From Lonicera japonica (taxonomy: Eukaryota; Streptophyta; Magnoliopsida; Dipsacales; Caprifoliaceae): a stretch of 64,000 nucleotides of DNA. Positions 1 through 10,070 of this stretch are shown piece after piece. The position numbers and the translations under genes were made by a program. Each line of letters begins with the position of its first letter. Within the stretch, counting starts at the first letter, position 1. The notes under the pieces were generated by a model. That model did not search any database. It was given only the letters and a program-made list of their open reading frames with translations, and was not told the origin of the DNA. Location of the stretch: assembly GCA_021464415.1 (NCBI GenBank), contig CM038469.1, forward strand, positions 4,628,501 through 4,692,500. The letters are read 5' to 3'.

Positions 1-700
1 AATGAATAAAAAAAAACTTAAATATTAAAGCCTTAAGTAAAAGTCCAAAAGATAAAACAATTTTAATTCAAAGCAGTACTAGTGATGTTAATATCCAAGT
101 TCCAAAGACTATCTTATGGAAATATATTAGTCTCCCCACTCAATGGTTTTTAGATAATAAAATCCCACAAACACCCGTCACCAGTAACATAATGAATTTA
201 AACAACATAAAATAGTACTTACATGGTTTTGTTAGGATAAGTTTTGATGAGTTAAGATTTAGGACACCACTAATCCTAGAAGACACATTAAGCTCATAAG
301 GACCTTCTAGAATAAATACTATATATTTCTAGAAAATATATTGACCTACTTGGTAAATCATAAATTCAAGATATTAAGTTACGATGAATAAAAACTGAAG
401 GACAAACTAGTCACCATTATTACACACATAATGAGACAATTAATGAATTAGAAGAAGATGAACAATTATCACATACTTAATCAGATTTTGAGACCAGGCC
501 GATAAATCGTTAGCTTTGTGTTATTAATAAAGAAATTGAAATTGATTGAAAAATGTTAACCGATGATTTCAATACAAAAGAAAATAAGAGTGAAAGAAGA
601 CAATATAAGTTTAGTCATTTAGAAAAAGAATAACTAAAAATAATGAGGAAGTGGAAAAATTTATGTTGGAAATTAAAACCAATATTAAATTTTTTGGTTG
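1..700 (+). other. Degenerate coding relic, possibly from a plant pararetrovirus-like element
   Basis: From about position 42 the third + frame stays open for roughly 100 codons apart from a TAG at 213-215 and a TAA at 297-299. Its composition looks coding, with alternating hydrophobic and charged residues and a Trp/Pro-rich stretch near 115-175. Further down (about 420-650) short acidic and basic stretches appear in shifting frames. The general character resembles the region between the movement and coat domains of caulimovirid-type polyproteins integrated in plant genomes, but no diagnostic motif (reverse transcriptase, zinc knuckle) is visible. A decayed LTR retrotransposon gag is an equally open alternative. 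The reading is clearly broken, so no functional product is expected. Confidence 0.27.
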
Positions 701-1697
701 GTAAAAAAATATTATAATAAATGTAATGTAAGTATGTACGATTAATCGCAAATCGTACAGACTTACAAAACTTAAATCGCACAAGCTGTCTGCAAAAGTC
801 TTTACCTTCTGCGTGTATAGACCTCCTATCCGAATCGTACGAATAGGTTCACAATGAATCACTCACCATGGTGTCACACCGTTCTTCAACTCCGTTTGTG
901 AATCACACACTTTGGGATTTGATTTGTTCTTTAAAGAAATAACGCTTACTTTGGCATGAATTAAAAACCCAAAGGTGGTTTTATGTTTTGAGGTTTTAAT
1001 CTCTCTTTAAGGTGTAAAAAAATTCTCTCAAAACTTGTGTTGAAACACTCTAGACATGTTTTTTTTTTATTGGGAAACATATGACAAAAACCTCTTTTGA
1101 AAAGGATTAAAAAATACTTAAAAACGCTTTTTTGCCATAAATTTTTGCCCAAAAAGTAAGGCCGAATCGATCCAAAGTTGAAAACTCAATTCTGGAGCTT
1201 TTTTAGCTCCAAATTGATCTAGGTAAGTAGAATTGGATCGATTTGCCTTTAGTGGCAAAAATATAGCCTTTAGTGGTAATTTTTTGGTTTGCCATTATTG
1301 GTATTTTTTTTATCGTTTTTCGTTGTTTTAAATCTATTTGAGCTTCGATTCATCACTTTGTATCAATGGGACTTCTCGAACATCACTAAAACTCTGTAAA
1401 AACACTTAAAAGCAAGTTTGACTCAAAAGACTTTTGTTTTCATTTTAAGTACTCAACCACCACTTAGAATTTGAATCAAACCGAATTAAATACTTGCCTA
1501 ACTTACCTTGATCCCATTTATGCTCTAAATTTAATCCTTGAAGTTTCGGAAGCTTGGCTCTTCGATTCGGCTTTTCTTCGCTTTATCGCATCTTCACTCG
1601 AGGGAAGCGACTCTAAACCGTATCAACTCTTTTGGCATCGGAATCAAGCCAATCTAAGCTAAGTCCTTATAAATTTAGACTTTACGCAGGTAATAAT
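701..1697. other. AT-rich intergenic stretch, no gene recognised
   Basis: Low-complexity AT-rich DNA with scattered short open frames (e.g. 1471-1662) that match no family I recognise. No tRNA, MITE ends or splice-linked exons were seen. It ends at the 9-bp target duplication of the MULE. Confidence 0.5.
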
Positions 1698-2651
1698 AAA
1701 ACCAACGAGTAAATTTTTGATATGGGCAGTATTGTATAAGGTCATAAGGGCACAATCAAAAAACGACACTTGTCAACTTTAACCTAACTTAAGTTAACCA
1801 TGGTTAAATGATATAATAATATCTCACACAATAAGAAAGAAAAAAAATATTTCATTAAATATGCTCTTAATTTTTGAGGTTGCACGTTTCCAAACGAGTA
1901 ATTTTTCTTTCTTACTTTTAGATAGAGTAATTTTTTATTTTATTTATTTATTTGATTATATGTTTTTGTATTTCTACTTTACTAAAAATATGAAAATTGA
2001 AAACGAAAAATACAATATATAATCTTCCATGACACACGTAAAATTGTCTTATAATTCAAACATAACCCTTTTAATCATTTCATTTGGAACAATTAACCAA
2101 TATAATATAAATCTTTATGCATAACCTATTTAACTTAAGTCTAATCTTGTCGATTACGAGTCAATTTCGGATTTAAACGTGTCTGATTTAGTAATTAAGT
2201 TGAATACAACCATTATATTAAATGGGTTATATTCGACAAAAAATGAATCTGTCAATATTCAACACGACTAACCCGTTTAATAAAAGGATTGTGTTTGAGT
2301 TAATGGTATCAAATTGAAAAATGGCATGTTCACATATTGAAGATTATATATTGCTATGACTACGAACCTGACCTTTAAACATGAATTGAAGATTATATAA
2401 TGTATTTTTCATTTATAGCTTTCATGGTGGTAGTTTAGTAAAAATAAAAAACTGTAAAAGAAATAAAGAAATAAAATTTATGATATCTCAAAAAAATAAA
2501 ATTACTCGTCTTTCAAAAACGTGCAATCTCAAAAAATTAATAGCATAGTTAATGAAATATTTTTCTCTTTCTTATTGTCTAATATATTATTATATCACTA
2601 ACTATAATAATTTTAAGTTAGATTAGAGTTGGCAAGTGGCGCTTTATATTA

Positions 2652-3363
2652 TGATTCTGCCTAGCCTTTCTTAGTCAAGAAATTAGAAGAGGTTTTTACA
2701 TAAAGCGTGGGCATGCCAAATGCTGAGAATTATGTTCAAAAAGGCAGAAGTGCTATTTTGATAAGGCGTGGGCACGCCTTAATATCCAAAATGCAACCTT
2801 ATTTTCTAGCGTGTGCTCATGACCGGCTGGTGAAATTATTTAATTAGTTTTATTTATTTATTTTATATTTCTTAAAGCCCAAGGATTATTATTATTATTT
2901 AGAGTTTTTGTCATGTTAGTAATGTATTGGGCTTATTTTAGAGTGTTTATTAGTTTCCTTATTGTATTAGAATTATTCTAGATGTTATTTTCCTTTTCTA
3001 AATAGGAATTAGTTTCCATATTGTTTTAGGAAACTAATTAGTTACTTTATCTCTTATTTAAAGGAGTTTTTTTATTGTATTAGAGAGTTTTTTGATGATT
3101 AATAATATTGAGAGCTTTCTCTTTATGTTCTTTAAGAACATGTTGAACATGTTAAATTGATTAATTCAATTATTCTTGACTTATCAATCAATTCTCCACC
3201 AATTGATTATGGCGTCTTCGATCATACGAATGTTTACATTTCTTTAAGGGCTGGGTTGAGGTTTCCGCATTCCATCTTTCGACGTATTCCAAGATTCTTG
3301 CTACGTTCGTAGTTCAAGGGTTGAGAATCCATTAGCCTAGTTAGAAAAGACGATCCGAGATCA
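2652..3363 (+). repeat. 5' LTR
   Basis: 712-bp copy of the direct repeat shared with 5291-5989. It is slightly longer than the 3' copy and differs by scattered substitutions and small indels, suggesting an old insertion. Confidence 0.8.
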
Positions 3364-3370
3364 TGTCATT

Positions 3371-3382
3371 TGGTATCAGAGG
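3371..3382 (+). other. Primer-binding site (initiator tRNA-Met type)
   Basis: TGGTATCAGAGG lies 7 bp after the 5' LTR. It matches the common plant retrotransposon primer site TGGTATCAGAGC except at the last base. Confidence 0.8.
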
Positions 3383-3497
3383 AACTTTTTTATCCAAGTT
3401 TTCTATCTTTAGTTTCTTTTTATTTCAATTTCGTAGTTGCTTCTTAAAACCCTAGTTCTTAATTTGTGTTAGGATTTTTCATAAAAAATAAAATTCG

Positions 3498-3628
3498 TGA
3501 ACAGTACCGTGAACAGTGCGCGATGAATAGTGTCATGAACAGTAACAGTGAACAGTGTCATGAACAGTAAGCATGAACAGTACTAGAGAACAGTAATCGC
3601 GGATGAATAGTAATGTATGAACAGTGTT
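3498..3628 (+). repeat. Clustered GAACAGT motif in the retrotransposon leader
   Basis: About ten copies of TGAACAGT or TGAATAGT are spaced irregularly (11-17 nt) between the primer-binding site and the first long frame. The irregular spacing argues against a simple microsatellite. Confidence 0.75.
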
Positions 3629-4026
3629 TTCTAAAAAAAAAATAATTCTGAAATTGCTTGAATATTTATTATTATTATTATTGTTAGGGTTTGTTTTTGA
3701 ATATTATTACATTAGAGTTTCAATTGTGGAGGTTTAAATATCTCAAAAAAAACCCCTAAATTATTCATTGATATTTTTTATTGGGTTTTTATCTTGTGAT
3801 TTTGGTCCATATAAATTCCTTTTGGTTGAGAAAAATCTAGAAAACCCTAGAAAAATTTGGATTGCGGCTATACTCATTAGGGTTTAAAATTCATTGGCTG
3901 TTTTTTTTTTTAAAACTCCGCTTTGCATACTCTAGCAATTCTAGAAATTCGTTTGGCTCATTGATATTGCTAGAATTTGGTTTCTTTCGTCTTTGGTATT
4001 ACATTATTGAATGCGTCTAAATCTAA

Positions 4027-5184
4027 TTGTTGGGTGTGCGATTGATTGTTGGGGACTTGCAATATATTCATATTATTCAACTTGTATTGGAGTTCCAAAG
4101 AGAAAGTTGTAAGTATATCAATACTTTGAGCGACAAACACGAGCGAAAAAAAAATCAGAATGATATCAATCGAGCGAAACACGAAAAGGAGTGTGGTGAG
4201 AATTATCTTTATTACACTAATCCTTGTTTTGTAGCAAGTATTTCTTGTCTAAACTTTGAGTATGAAGAAAGGTGGTTTCAAGAGGAGATCAAACACGATA
4301 GTGTGCGATTAACGCAATTAAAAATTGAACGGCGTATGCGGTTGAATAAGACTCCTAAAGAGAAATTGAAAAGTCAGTCTCGTAAAGTTAAATTTGAAGA
4401 TAAATGAGATTCGGGTGTTACTAATAGAAGACATGGTGGTGAGATTGGAGAAAGTTGGGTTCGAGACAATAATATGAGTAGTAGCAAGAAGAAGGTTTCT
4501 TTGTTTAATGATGAATTTATTCGTAGGTTTGAGGAGATGTTTGTCAAAGTATATGAGCAGTCTAAGAAGAGGGGAAGCCTAGAGCCAAGTCAAAGTCCGA
4601 ATACATCTTTTGGCGAACCAAATCAATTGAAAGAAGAAGAGAAACAAGCAACATCTAAGCCACCATTAGAGAATAAGCCGGAAACCGATGAGATCGAGGA
4701 AATTGAAGTGACGACTGAAAAAGGTGAGTTGTGGGTTGAAGGTTTAATTCCAAGCTTGCAAGTAGAGAAAGATGAAGAAGCTCTAGTGCAAGTTAAAGAA
4801 TCACAAGTGCAAGCACTTCCCGCCGTAGGTGTGGATATGGGTGAGAACCGCATCGAGGGAGGCCAATTGATTTTAATTAAAGGGCGAGTCAATGAACAAG
4901 AGCTGAAAGTTGATGAAGCGGAGCATAGTTACTTCATTGGAGTAGATCGCTTTGATGTCCATCCAAACTTTCTATTAATAGAATTCTTCAACAAGTTGCG
5001 GAGAATCGCATTGCAACATGATTTGAACTTTAAGGAGTTTTGCTTTACAAGGAGGATCAAGTATCGAAGATATTCGAAATATTTATTTTCATGGCATGGT
5101 AGATTCGAGTTGTTTCAATTTGAGTTGAGAACGAAGCATAAAAAGTATTCGAAGTACTTGTTCTATTGGCATGAGAGGTTCTAA
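4027..5184 (+). pseudogene. Retrotransposon internal frame of unknown function, broken by one TGA
   Basis: The open stretches 4027-4407 and 4474-5184 are in the same frame, separated only by a TGA at 4405-4407, so they were probably one frame of about 385 codons. The encoded sequence is highly charged: a Glu/Lys-rich amino half, an acidic Pro/Glu-rich middle, and a C-terminal stretch with two similar basic-aromatic units (the SKYLFSWHGRF and SKYLFYWHERF motifs). I recognise no gag, protease, RT or integrase motif. It is likely a gag-derived or element-specific protein. The first ATG-started segment begins at 4474. Confidence 0.5.
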
Positions 5185-5290
5185 GTTCCAAAACTACGTT
5201 TGAATGTCGAAGTTGTTAAAGACTAGTTGAACCGAGGGATGGGTAGGCCAGATTCGAGAACAAATCTTCTTGAAGATGAGGGGTATGATG

Positions 5291-5989
5291 TGATTATGCC
5301 AAGCTCTTCTTAGCCAAGAAATTATAAGAGGTTTTTGTATAAAGCTTGGGCACGTGAAATGTTGAGAATTATGTCCAAAAAGGCAGAAGTGCTGTTTTGA
5401 TAGGGCATGAGCACGCTTTAATATCCGAAATGCAACCTTATTTTCTAGCGTGTTCTCATGACTGGCTGGTGGAATTATTTAATTAGTTTTATTTATTTTA
5501 TATTTCTTAAAACCCAAAGATTATTATTATTATTTAGAGTTATTGTCATGTTAGGAATGTATTGGGCTTATTTTAGAGTGTTTATTAGTTTCCTTATTAC
5601 ATTAGGATTATTCTAAATGTTATTTTCCTTTTCTAAATAGGAATTAGTTTCCATATTGTTTTAACAAACTAATTAATTGCTTTATCTTCTATTTAAAGGA
5701 GTTCTTTTCATTGTATTAGAGAGTTTTTTGATGATTAATAATATTGAGAGCTCTTTCTTTGTATTCTCTAAGAACATGTTGAATTGATTAATTCAATTGT
5801 TCTTAACTTATCAATCAATTCTCCACTATTGATTGTGGCGTCTTCGATCATACCAACATTCACGCTTCTTTAAACGTTGGATTGAGGTTTCTGCATTCCA
5901 TCTTTCGACGTATTCCAAAGTTCTTGCTACGTTCATAATTCAAGGGTTGATGATCCATTAGTCTGATTAGAAAAGACGATCCGAGATCA
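5291..5989 (+). repeat. 3' LTR
   Basis: 699-bp copy of the 2652-3363 repeat. It is preceded by a short purine-rich stretch (GAAGATGAGGGG) that may be the polypurine tract. Confidence 0.78.
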
Positions 5990-6591
5990 CATAACTTTCT
6001 GTTGTGCCCTCATGACCTCATATAATATTACCCACATAAAAAATTTACTCAAAACCAACTATCTTTCCCTTTCTCAAAAATTTATATATTACAACTATTT
6101 CAAAATTGAATACAAAAATCAATTTCAATTCATCACAGTAGGTCTAACTTAAATTAGGGCCAAATTTATTGAAACTAGGGTTAACTAAGATTAGGCTAAG
6201 TTTATCAAAATTAGGGCCAATTTAATTAAAATTGAGGCTAAAATTATTAGGGTGTTAAATTAAAGATTAAACAAGCAACAACAAGCTATATATATCATCA
6301 CTAAATAGATAAATTAAATATAAAAAAATCTTGAGAAGAGGAGATGAAGAACAGATGTGGTGAGGAGCACTGGAGTAAAAAGTACAGCGAGCAAAGCACA
6401 GAGCAACCAGCAAAGCCGCACGGAAGAGCAAAAAAAGAGGTTTGTGTCTGTGTGTGAGAACTGAGAACTGAGATTGGTTCGCTTGCACATCTAACATCTT
6501 TTTCTTCTTATTTATTTTATTTTATTTTCAGTTTTGTAGCTTTTGATTATTATAAAAAGACCCTAAAAAAATCGTAAAAAAAAATATGAAG

Positions 6592-6627
6592 GGCCAAGGG
6601 TGGGGCCGGGGGGGAGGGGGGTGGGTG
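6592..6627 (+). other. G-rich tract with G-quadruplex potential
   Basis: Six closely spaced runs of three or more G (GGG, GGG, GGGG, seven G, six G, GGG) separated by 1-3 nt loops satisfy the usual G4 consensus. The tract stands out in an otherwise AT-rich spacer. Confidence 0.6.
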
Positions 6628-7496
6628 TGTATTGGGAATTATCAATTTAACTCCCTCACGTCTCTAAACACTCTTTCGTCCTTACTTGTGGTCAGACGTA
6701 ACTAGTTTTTAAGTGGGGATTAGTCTCACCGAACGTAAAAATACATTGTGACAAAAGAACAAAAATAATAAAAGAATAGTTAGCTGAGCTACGGAATATC
6801 ATTTTAAGTTCGAAAACACAAACGACAACCAAGAGTTTGCTTGTTTATGTAGCAAAGAATCAGTTTAAAGATCTGCACATCTATCAACAAGGAGTAATAA
6901 TCAGTATAAAGTGTAATAGTCCAAAAGCACAATTACTCATTTTACCACTATTAGGGAGTCAACAAACAGTAAAAATATGACTGATGTAATAAGTGGCCTA
7001 ACTTCGTTCCTCCGAACCTGCCGAAGAAGACAAGTTGTGCCTGTAGAAATTAATAATAGATATTCTAATTAGTTAATTTGCATCAAAATATCGGTACAAG
7101 AATAAAAATAAAACATTATTTATGATGTCATGCATATATAGATATCATTTTATATTTTCTTTGCTAATCAATCCTTCAATTCTAGTAGCATTTTTATACA
7201 ATCAAACACAACCCTAAGGTACACCTGCTTTTTAATTTGAATTTGAAGTGTGCAATTTGAATTTGAGAATCATGTTTGTTCTAGTTTCAACTTAATGCAA
7301 CATCTAAATATTACTAAAGATACATTAATTTTTATAGAAGCAGTGGTGGATCTATTGGTGGTTTGAGAAGGGTTAGGAGACAACACCGATATTCAAATAT
7401 AAAGCATCATGTGTAAGTACTCATATTTTTAGCTACTTGAATTTAAACGCATATGATTTATATATATATATATATTGAAAATTTCTTACAAGTATA

Positions 7497-7604
7497 GGTC
7501 TGTATGGACTAGATCTTTAGTGACGATTTTTTGTCGCTAAAATCTTCTCCCCCAACGTTTAGCGACTAGAAAACCGCCGTTAAAAGTGCCAGTTCATACG
7601 GACC
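7497..7604. mobile_element. Small MITE-like element, 108 bp
   Basis: The terminal inverted repeats are GGTCTGTATGGACT at the left and, on the complement, GGTCCGTATGAACT at the right. An internal hairpin (TTTAGTGAC and GTCGCTAAAA) is present. No convincing target duplication was seen, so the superfamily is undetermined. Confidence 0.5.
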
Positions 7605-9405
7605 AGCTTGCACAATAAGTTTACTAAATAAAATGGATAATGTTTTTTCTTAAACTTGGTGAAGTTAGTTACTCAATGAGTATATCATTTTCACAAAATT
7701 CATCAAAAAATTCAACATGAGTGTAATGAAAATGTGATGTATATGTTCATTTTCGCCCATTCAAATATTATATGATTATTTTACCAACTTCCAAATTGAT
7801 TTTTTGAAGAAATTTGGTGGAGATAATCTACTCATTAGAGAGAGTAGATCATCATCCACCAAGTTTCATAAAATAATTCATCCAGCTATATATCTCTCGT
7901 AATGGACGATCATTCTTTTTCTTAAAGTGATAATATTCTCCTTTATAGCAGAATTATTTTGTACGACACTGATTAATATCAAATGGAAATTAACAAATAG
8001 AAAGGACAAAAGTAATATTGGCCACACAATTTTGGCTAGTTTTAGTTATCAAATCCATCAACAATTTTTTTCTTATTCTTAGGTGAGGCCCGACTAGACA
8101 AAAATTGGTTACGATTGAATCAATATACACCACAAGGCTATAAACCTGCCTTTTAACATCACTTTAGGGCCAAATAATTTAACTTCTATAACAAACCAAT
8201 CACTTTTAAAGATGGACCAAATGCAAAGCTCTATAATTATTTTAGGGTTTCTGCATTATATGGGAAGATGTCCTTTTGCTTATTCCTCGCTAATGAGTTG
8301 TTAGGCGGTTGGGCAATCAATTTTAAAGGACAATTCTAGCTATATTTAATAATTTTACACTAGCTAATCAACTTATCTTAACAAGTGAAACTTATCTCAA
8401 TTAATTTCTCACACCAAATTTTATGAAGAATATGATGTGAAAATATATTTACATACATTAATTGATTTTTCTTTTAAAAGAAACTTTAGCTAGTGAAGGA
8501 GTCAAATACCAACCCCTGTGTGATGTGTCAAGCCATTACTGGTCCGTCGTCTAATATATTGATGGGGTTTGAATTTTATTTTATTTTCCATCTTTTTCTG
8601 GAATCGCTTTGTAGTATTTGTTCAAAACGAAATCAATGTGTCAATTTTTAACTGAATTAGATATAAAATCAAACAAATTCAACTACCTATTATAAATGAT
8701 TTTAGTTTTACAGATACCATTATCATTCGTTACAATTATTAGCGATCTAAATGAGTACTCTATTGATACTTAATTTATTTGCAACTTTTAAACACTTTTA
8801 ATAAATTGAATACACCTTTTTAAGTGTTAAACTCATTTAAAATGCTAGTAGTCATAATTAATAAACCATATTTCAAATATAATAGCTAGCCAATATATAA
8901 TTAATTATATTGAGATAATTTTTTCAAAAATGTACCAAAGTCAAAGCAATTATTTGCATGGAATATAATATATCCTTAAACAATGCAGGACACCAAGTTC
9001 ATATTGACTAACAATAAATGATTTCAAATATTTAATTGTTAGGAGGCACGTATGTCTCAATTTTTAACCAATTAACCTTATATGTGCATGCTGTGTAACC
9101 AGTGTCCTGCAATATAATATAAACAAACTGGCATTGGGACACACTGCATATTTAAAATATAATATTTATTAATTTTGTAAATTAAAAATATATAATCATA
9201 TTTTGTCTAGTGGTAATTAAACGTGTCTCACGTTTAATGTCATGAATTCAAACCCTACATTTAACATTATTTTACATTAATTTCTAGCGTGAGAGAGGTA
9301 ATTTTGTCTACATACTGAAAAACCACATGCTCGCACTTAATATATTGTATGATTAAATTCCTTCATGGTGTGTTTAAAACTAAATTCTGAGGTTTGAAAT
9401 TCTTA

Positions 9406-9545
9406 TGGTGTGTTTGGGAACTTAATTCCGAGATTTGAAATTGGAACCGGAGCAAAAATAAGTAGCTCAGAATTGCGTAAGCTAATTAATTTTTGCTTGC
9501 TTTAATTGCAATTCCAAATTTAAAACTGGGTGTCCAAACACGCCA
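9406..9545. mobile_element. PIF/Harbinger-like MITE just upstream of MIF
   Basis: A 140-bp element begins TGGTGTGTTTGGG and ends CCAAACACGCCA. It is flanked by TTA at 9403-9405 and 9546-9548, the target typical of Tourist/PIF MITEs. The sequence just before it (9365-9402) partly repeats the element's first 40 bp. It ends about 80 bp before the MIF TATA box. Confidence 0.6.
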
Positions 9546-9626
9546 TTAATACAGTGTACGTATAAGGAGGTAGAAGTGAGTATCTAACCAAAAAAAATAT
9601 ATATTCTGCCTCTCTCTCTCTCTTCC

Positions 9627-9634
9627 TATATATA
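9627..9634 (+). promoter_or_regulatory. TATA box of the MIF gene
   Basis: TATATATA lies immediately downstream of a CT-rich tract (9611-9623) and 123 bp before the chosen MIF start codon. A transcription start would be expected around 9655-9665. Confidence 0.55.
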
Positions 9635-9673
9635 GCGGTTCAAGCATTAGGTTAGGTGTGAACCAAATTTGAG

Positions 9674-9778
9674 ATGCCCTTTCAACACAATAAGTACCGA
9701 CCCCCAAACCCCTATTCTCTCGATGCCAAGTACTTGTGTACAAGAAGAAATGAAGAAGCATCTAGTGGTACTAACTAA
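9674..9778 (+). other. Overlapping upstream ORF of MIF
   Basis: The first ATG after the TATA box (9674) opens a 34-codon frame, different from the MIF frame. It terminates at TAA 9776-9778, inside the MIF coding region, overlapping it by 29 nt. If transcription starts near 9655 this uORF would lower initiation at the MIF ATG. It is irrelevant if the real 5' end lies downstream of 9674. Confidence 0.4.
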
Positions 9779-10070
9779 AAGATTAGCTGATATGTCTATT
9801 GATGATCATGAAGAAAAAGCTTCGTCAAGGTACTCTACTAATTCATCTCAAACAATTAGGAGTGTGAGATATAGAGAGTGCCAGAGGAATCACGCCGCTA
9901 GTGTAGGCGGTTATGCTGTGGATGGATGCAGGGAATTCCTCCCCATCGGGGAGGATGGAACAAGCGGCGCCCTCACTTGTGCCGCCTGTGGCTGCCACCG
10001 GAACTTCCACAGACGGGAAGTTCAAACGGAGGTAGTTTCTGACGCTTCTTCAAATGGATCTACAGATTGA
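9750..10070 (+). CDS. MIF: MINI ZINC FINGER (MIF) protein, MIF2-like
   Basis: An intronless 106-codon gene. Residues about 38-88 form the ZF-HD dimerisation zinc finger: the [10 protein letters not shown] opening, the [11 protein letters not shown] motif, then [14 protein letters not shown] with the Cys/His zinc ligands. No homeodomain follows, which defines the MIF family (usually about 80-110 residues). MIFs are nuclear and cytoplasmic adaptors that heterodimerise with ZF-HD transcription factors and block DNA binding; Arabidopsis MIF1 affects several hormone responses. I start at 9750 because MKK and the following residues fit the family amino terminus. An in-frame ATG at 9723 would add nine residues. 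The C-terminal EVVSDAS tail resembles the EVVCD tail of MIF relatives. A ZF-HD gene lies 11.5 kb downstream on the other strand. Confidence 0.93.
   Translation: MKKHLVVLTKRLADMSIDDHEEKASSRYSTNSSQTIRSVRYRECQRNHAASVGGYAVDGCREFLPIGEDGTSGALTCAACGCHRNFHRREVQTEVVSDASSNGSTD

Larger units (their letters stand above)
2652..5989 (+). mobile_element. Non-autonomous LTR retrotransposon nested in the MULE arm
   Basis: Two direct repeats of about 700 bp (2652-3363 and 5291-5989) begin TGATT and end GAGATCA and are clearly alignable along their length. A primer-binding site complementary to initiator tRNA-Met (TGGTATCAGAGG, 3371-3382) follows the 5' LTR. The 2-kb interior has no reverse transcriptase, integrase or protease; it holds one broken frame of unknown function (4027-5184). 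The short frame at 5236-5290, with an Asp-Ser-Arg-Thr-Asn motif, resembles the tail of plant gypsy polyproteins. No clean 5-bp target duplication was found (left flank tatta, right flank cataa). Confidence 0.8.
1707..6050. mobile_element. MULE-type long terminal inverted repeat element with nested LTR retrotransposon
   Basis: The tips are near-identical inverted repeats: GAGTAAATTTTTGATATGGG at the left, and the complement GAGTAAATTTTTTATGTGGG at the right. They are flanked by an exact 9-bp duplication AAAACCAAC at 1698-1706 and 6051-6059, and 9 bp is the size typical of Mutator-like elements. The left arm runs from 1707 to about 2035. The right arm is split into about 2385-2651 and 5990-6050 because a 3.3-kb LTR retrotransposon landed inside it. 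Stripped of that insert the element is about 1 kb with arms of roughly 300 bp and no transposase, so it is non-autonomous. The interior (2040-2385) is AT-rich and holds no gene. Confidence 0.85.
6060..9400. other. Intergenic region upstream of MIF
   Basis: No coding region is supported. It contains a G-rich tract (6592-6627), a 108-bp MITE-like element (7497-7604) and long AT-rich spacer. The open frame at 6267-6497 on the - strand resembles no known protein. Confidence 0.6.

Noticed and set aside
7340..7380. hAT-like tip GCAGTGGTGGATCTATTGG
   Set aside because: No partner end or target duplication within a reasonable distance.
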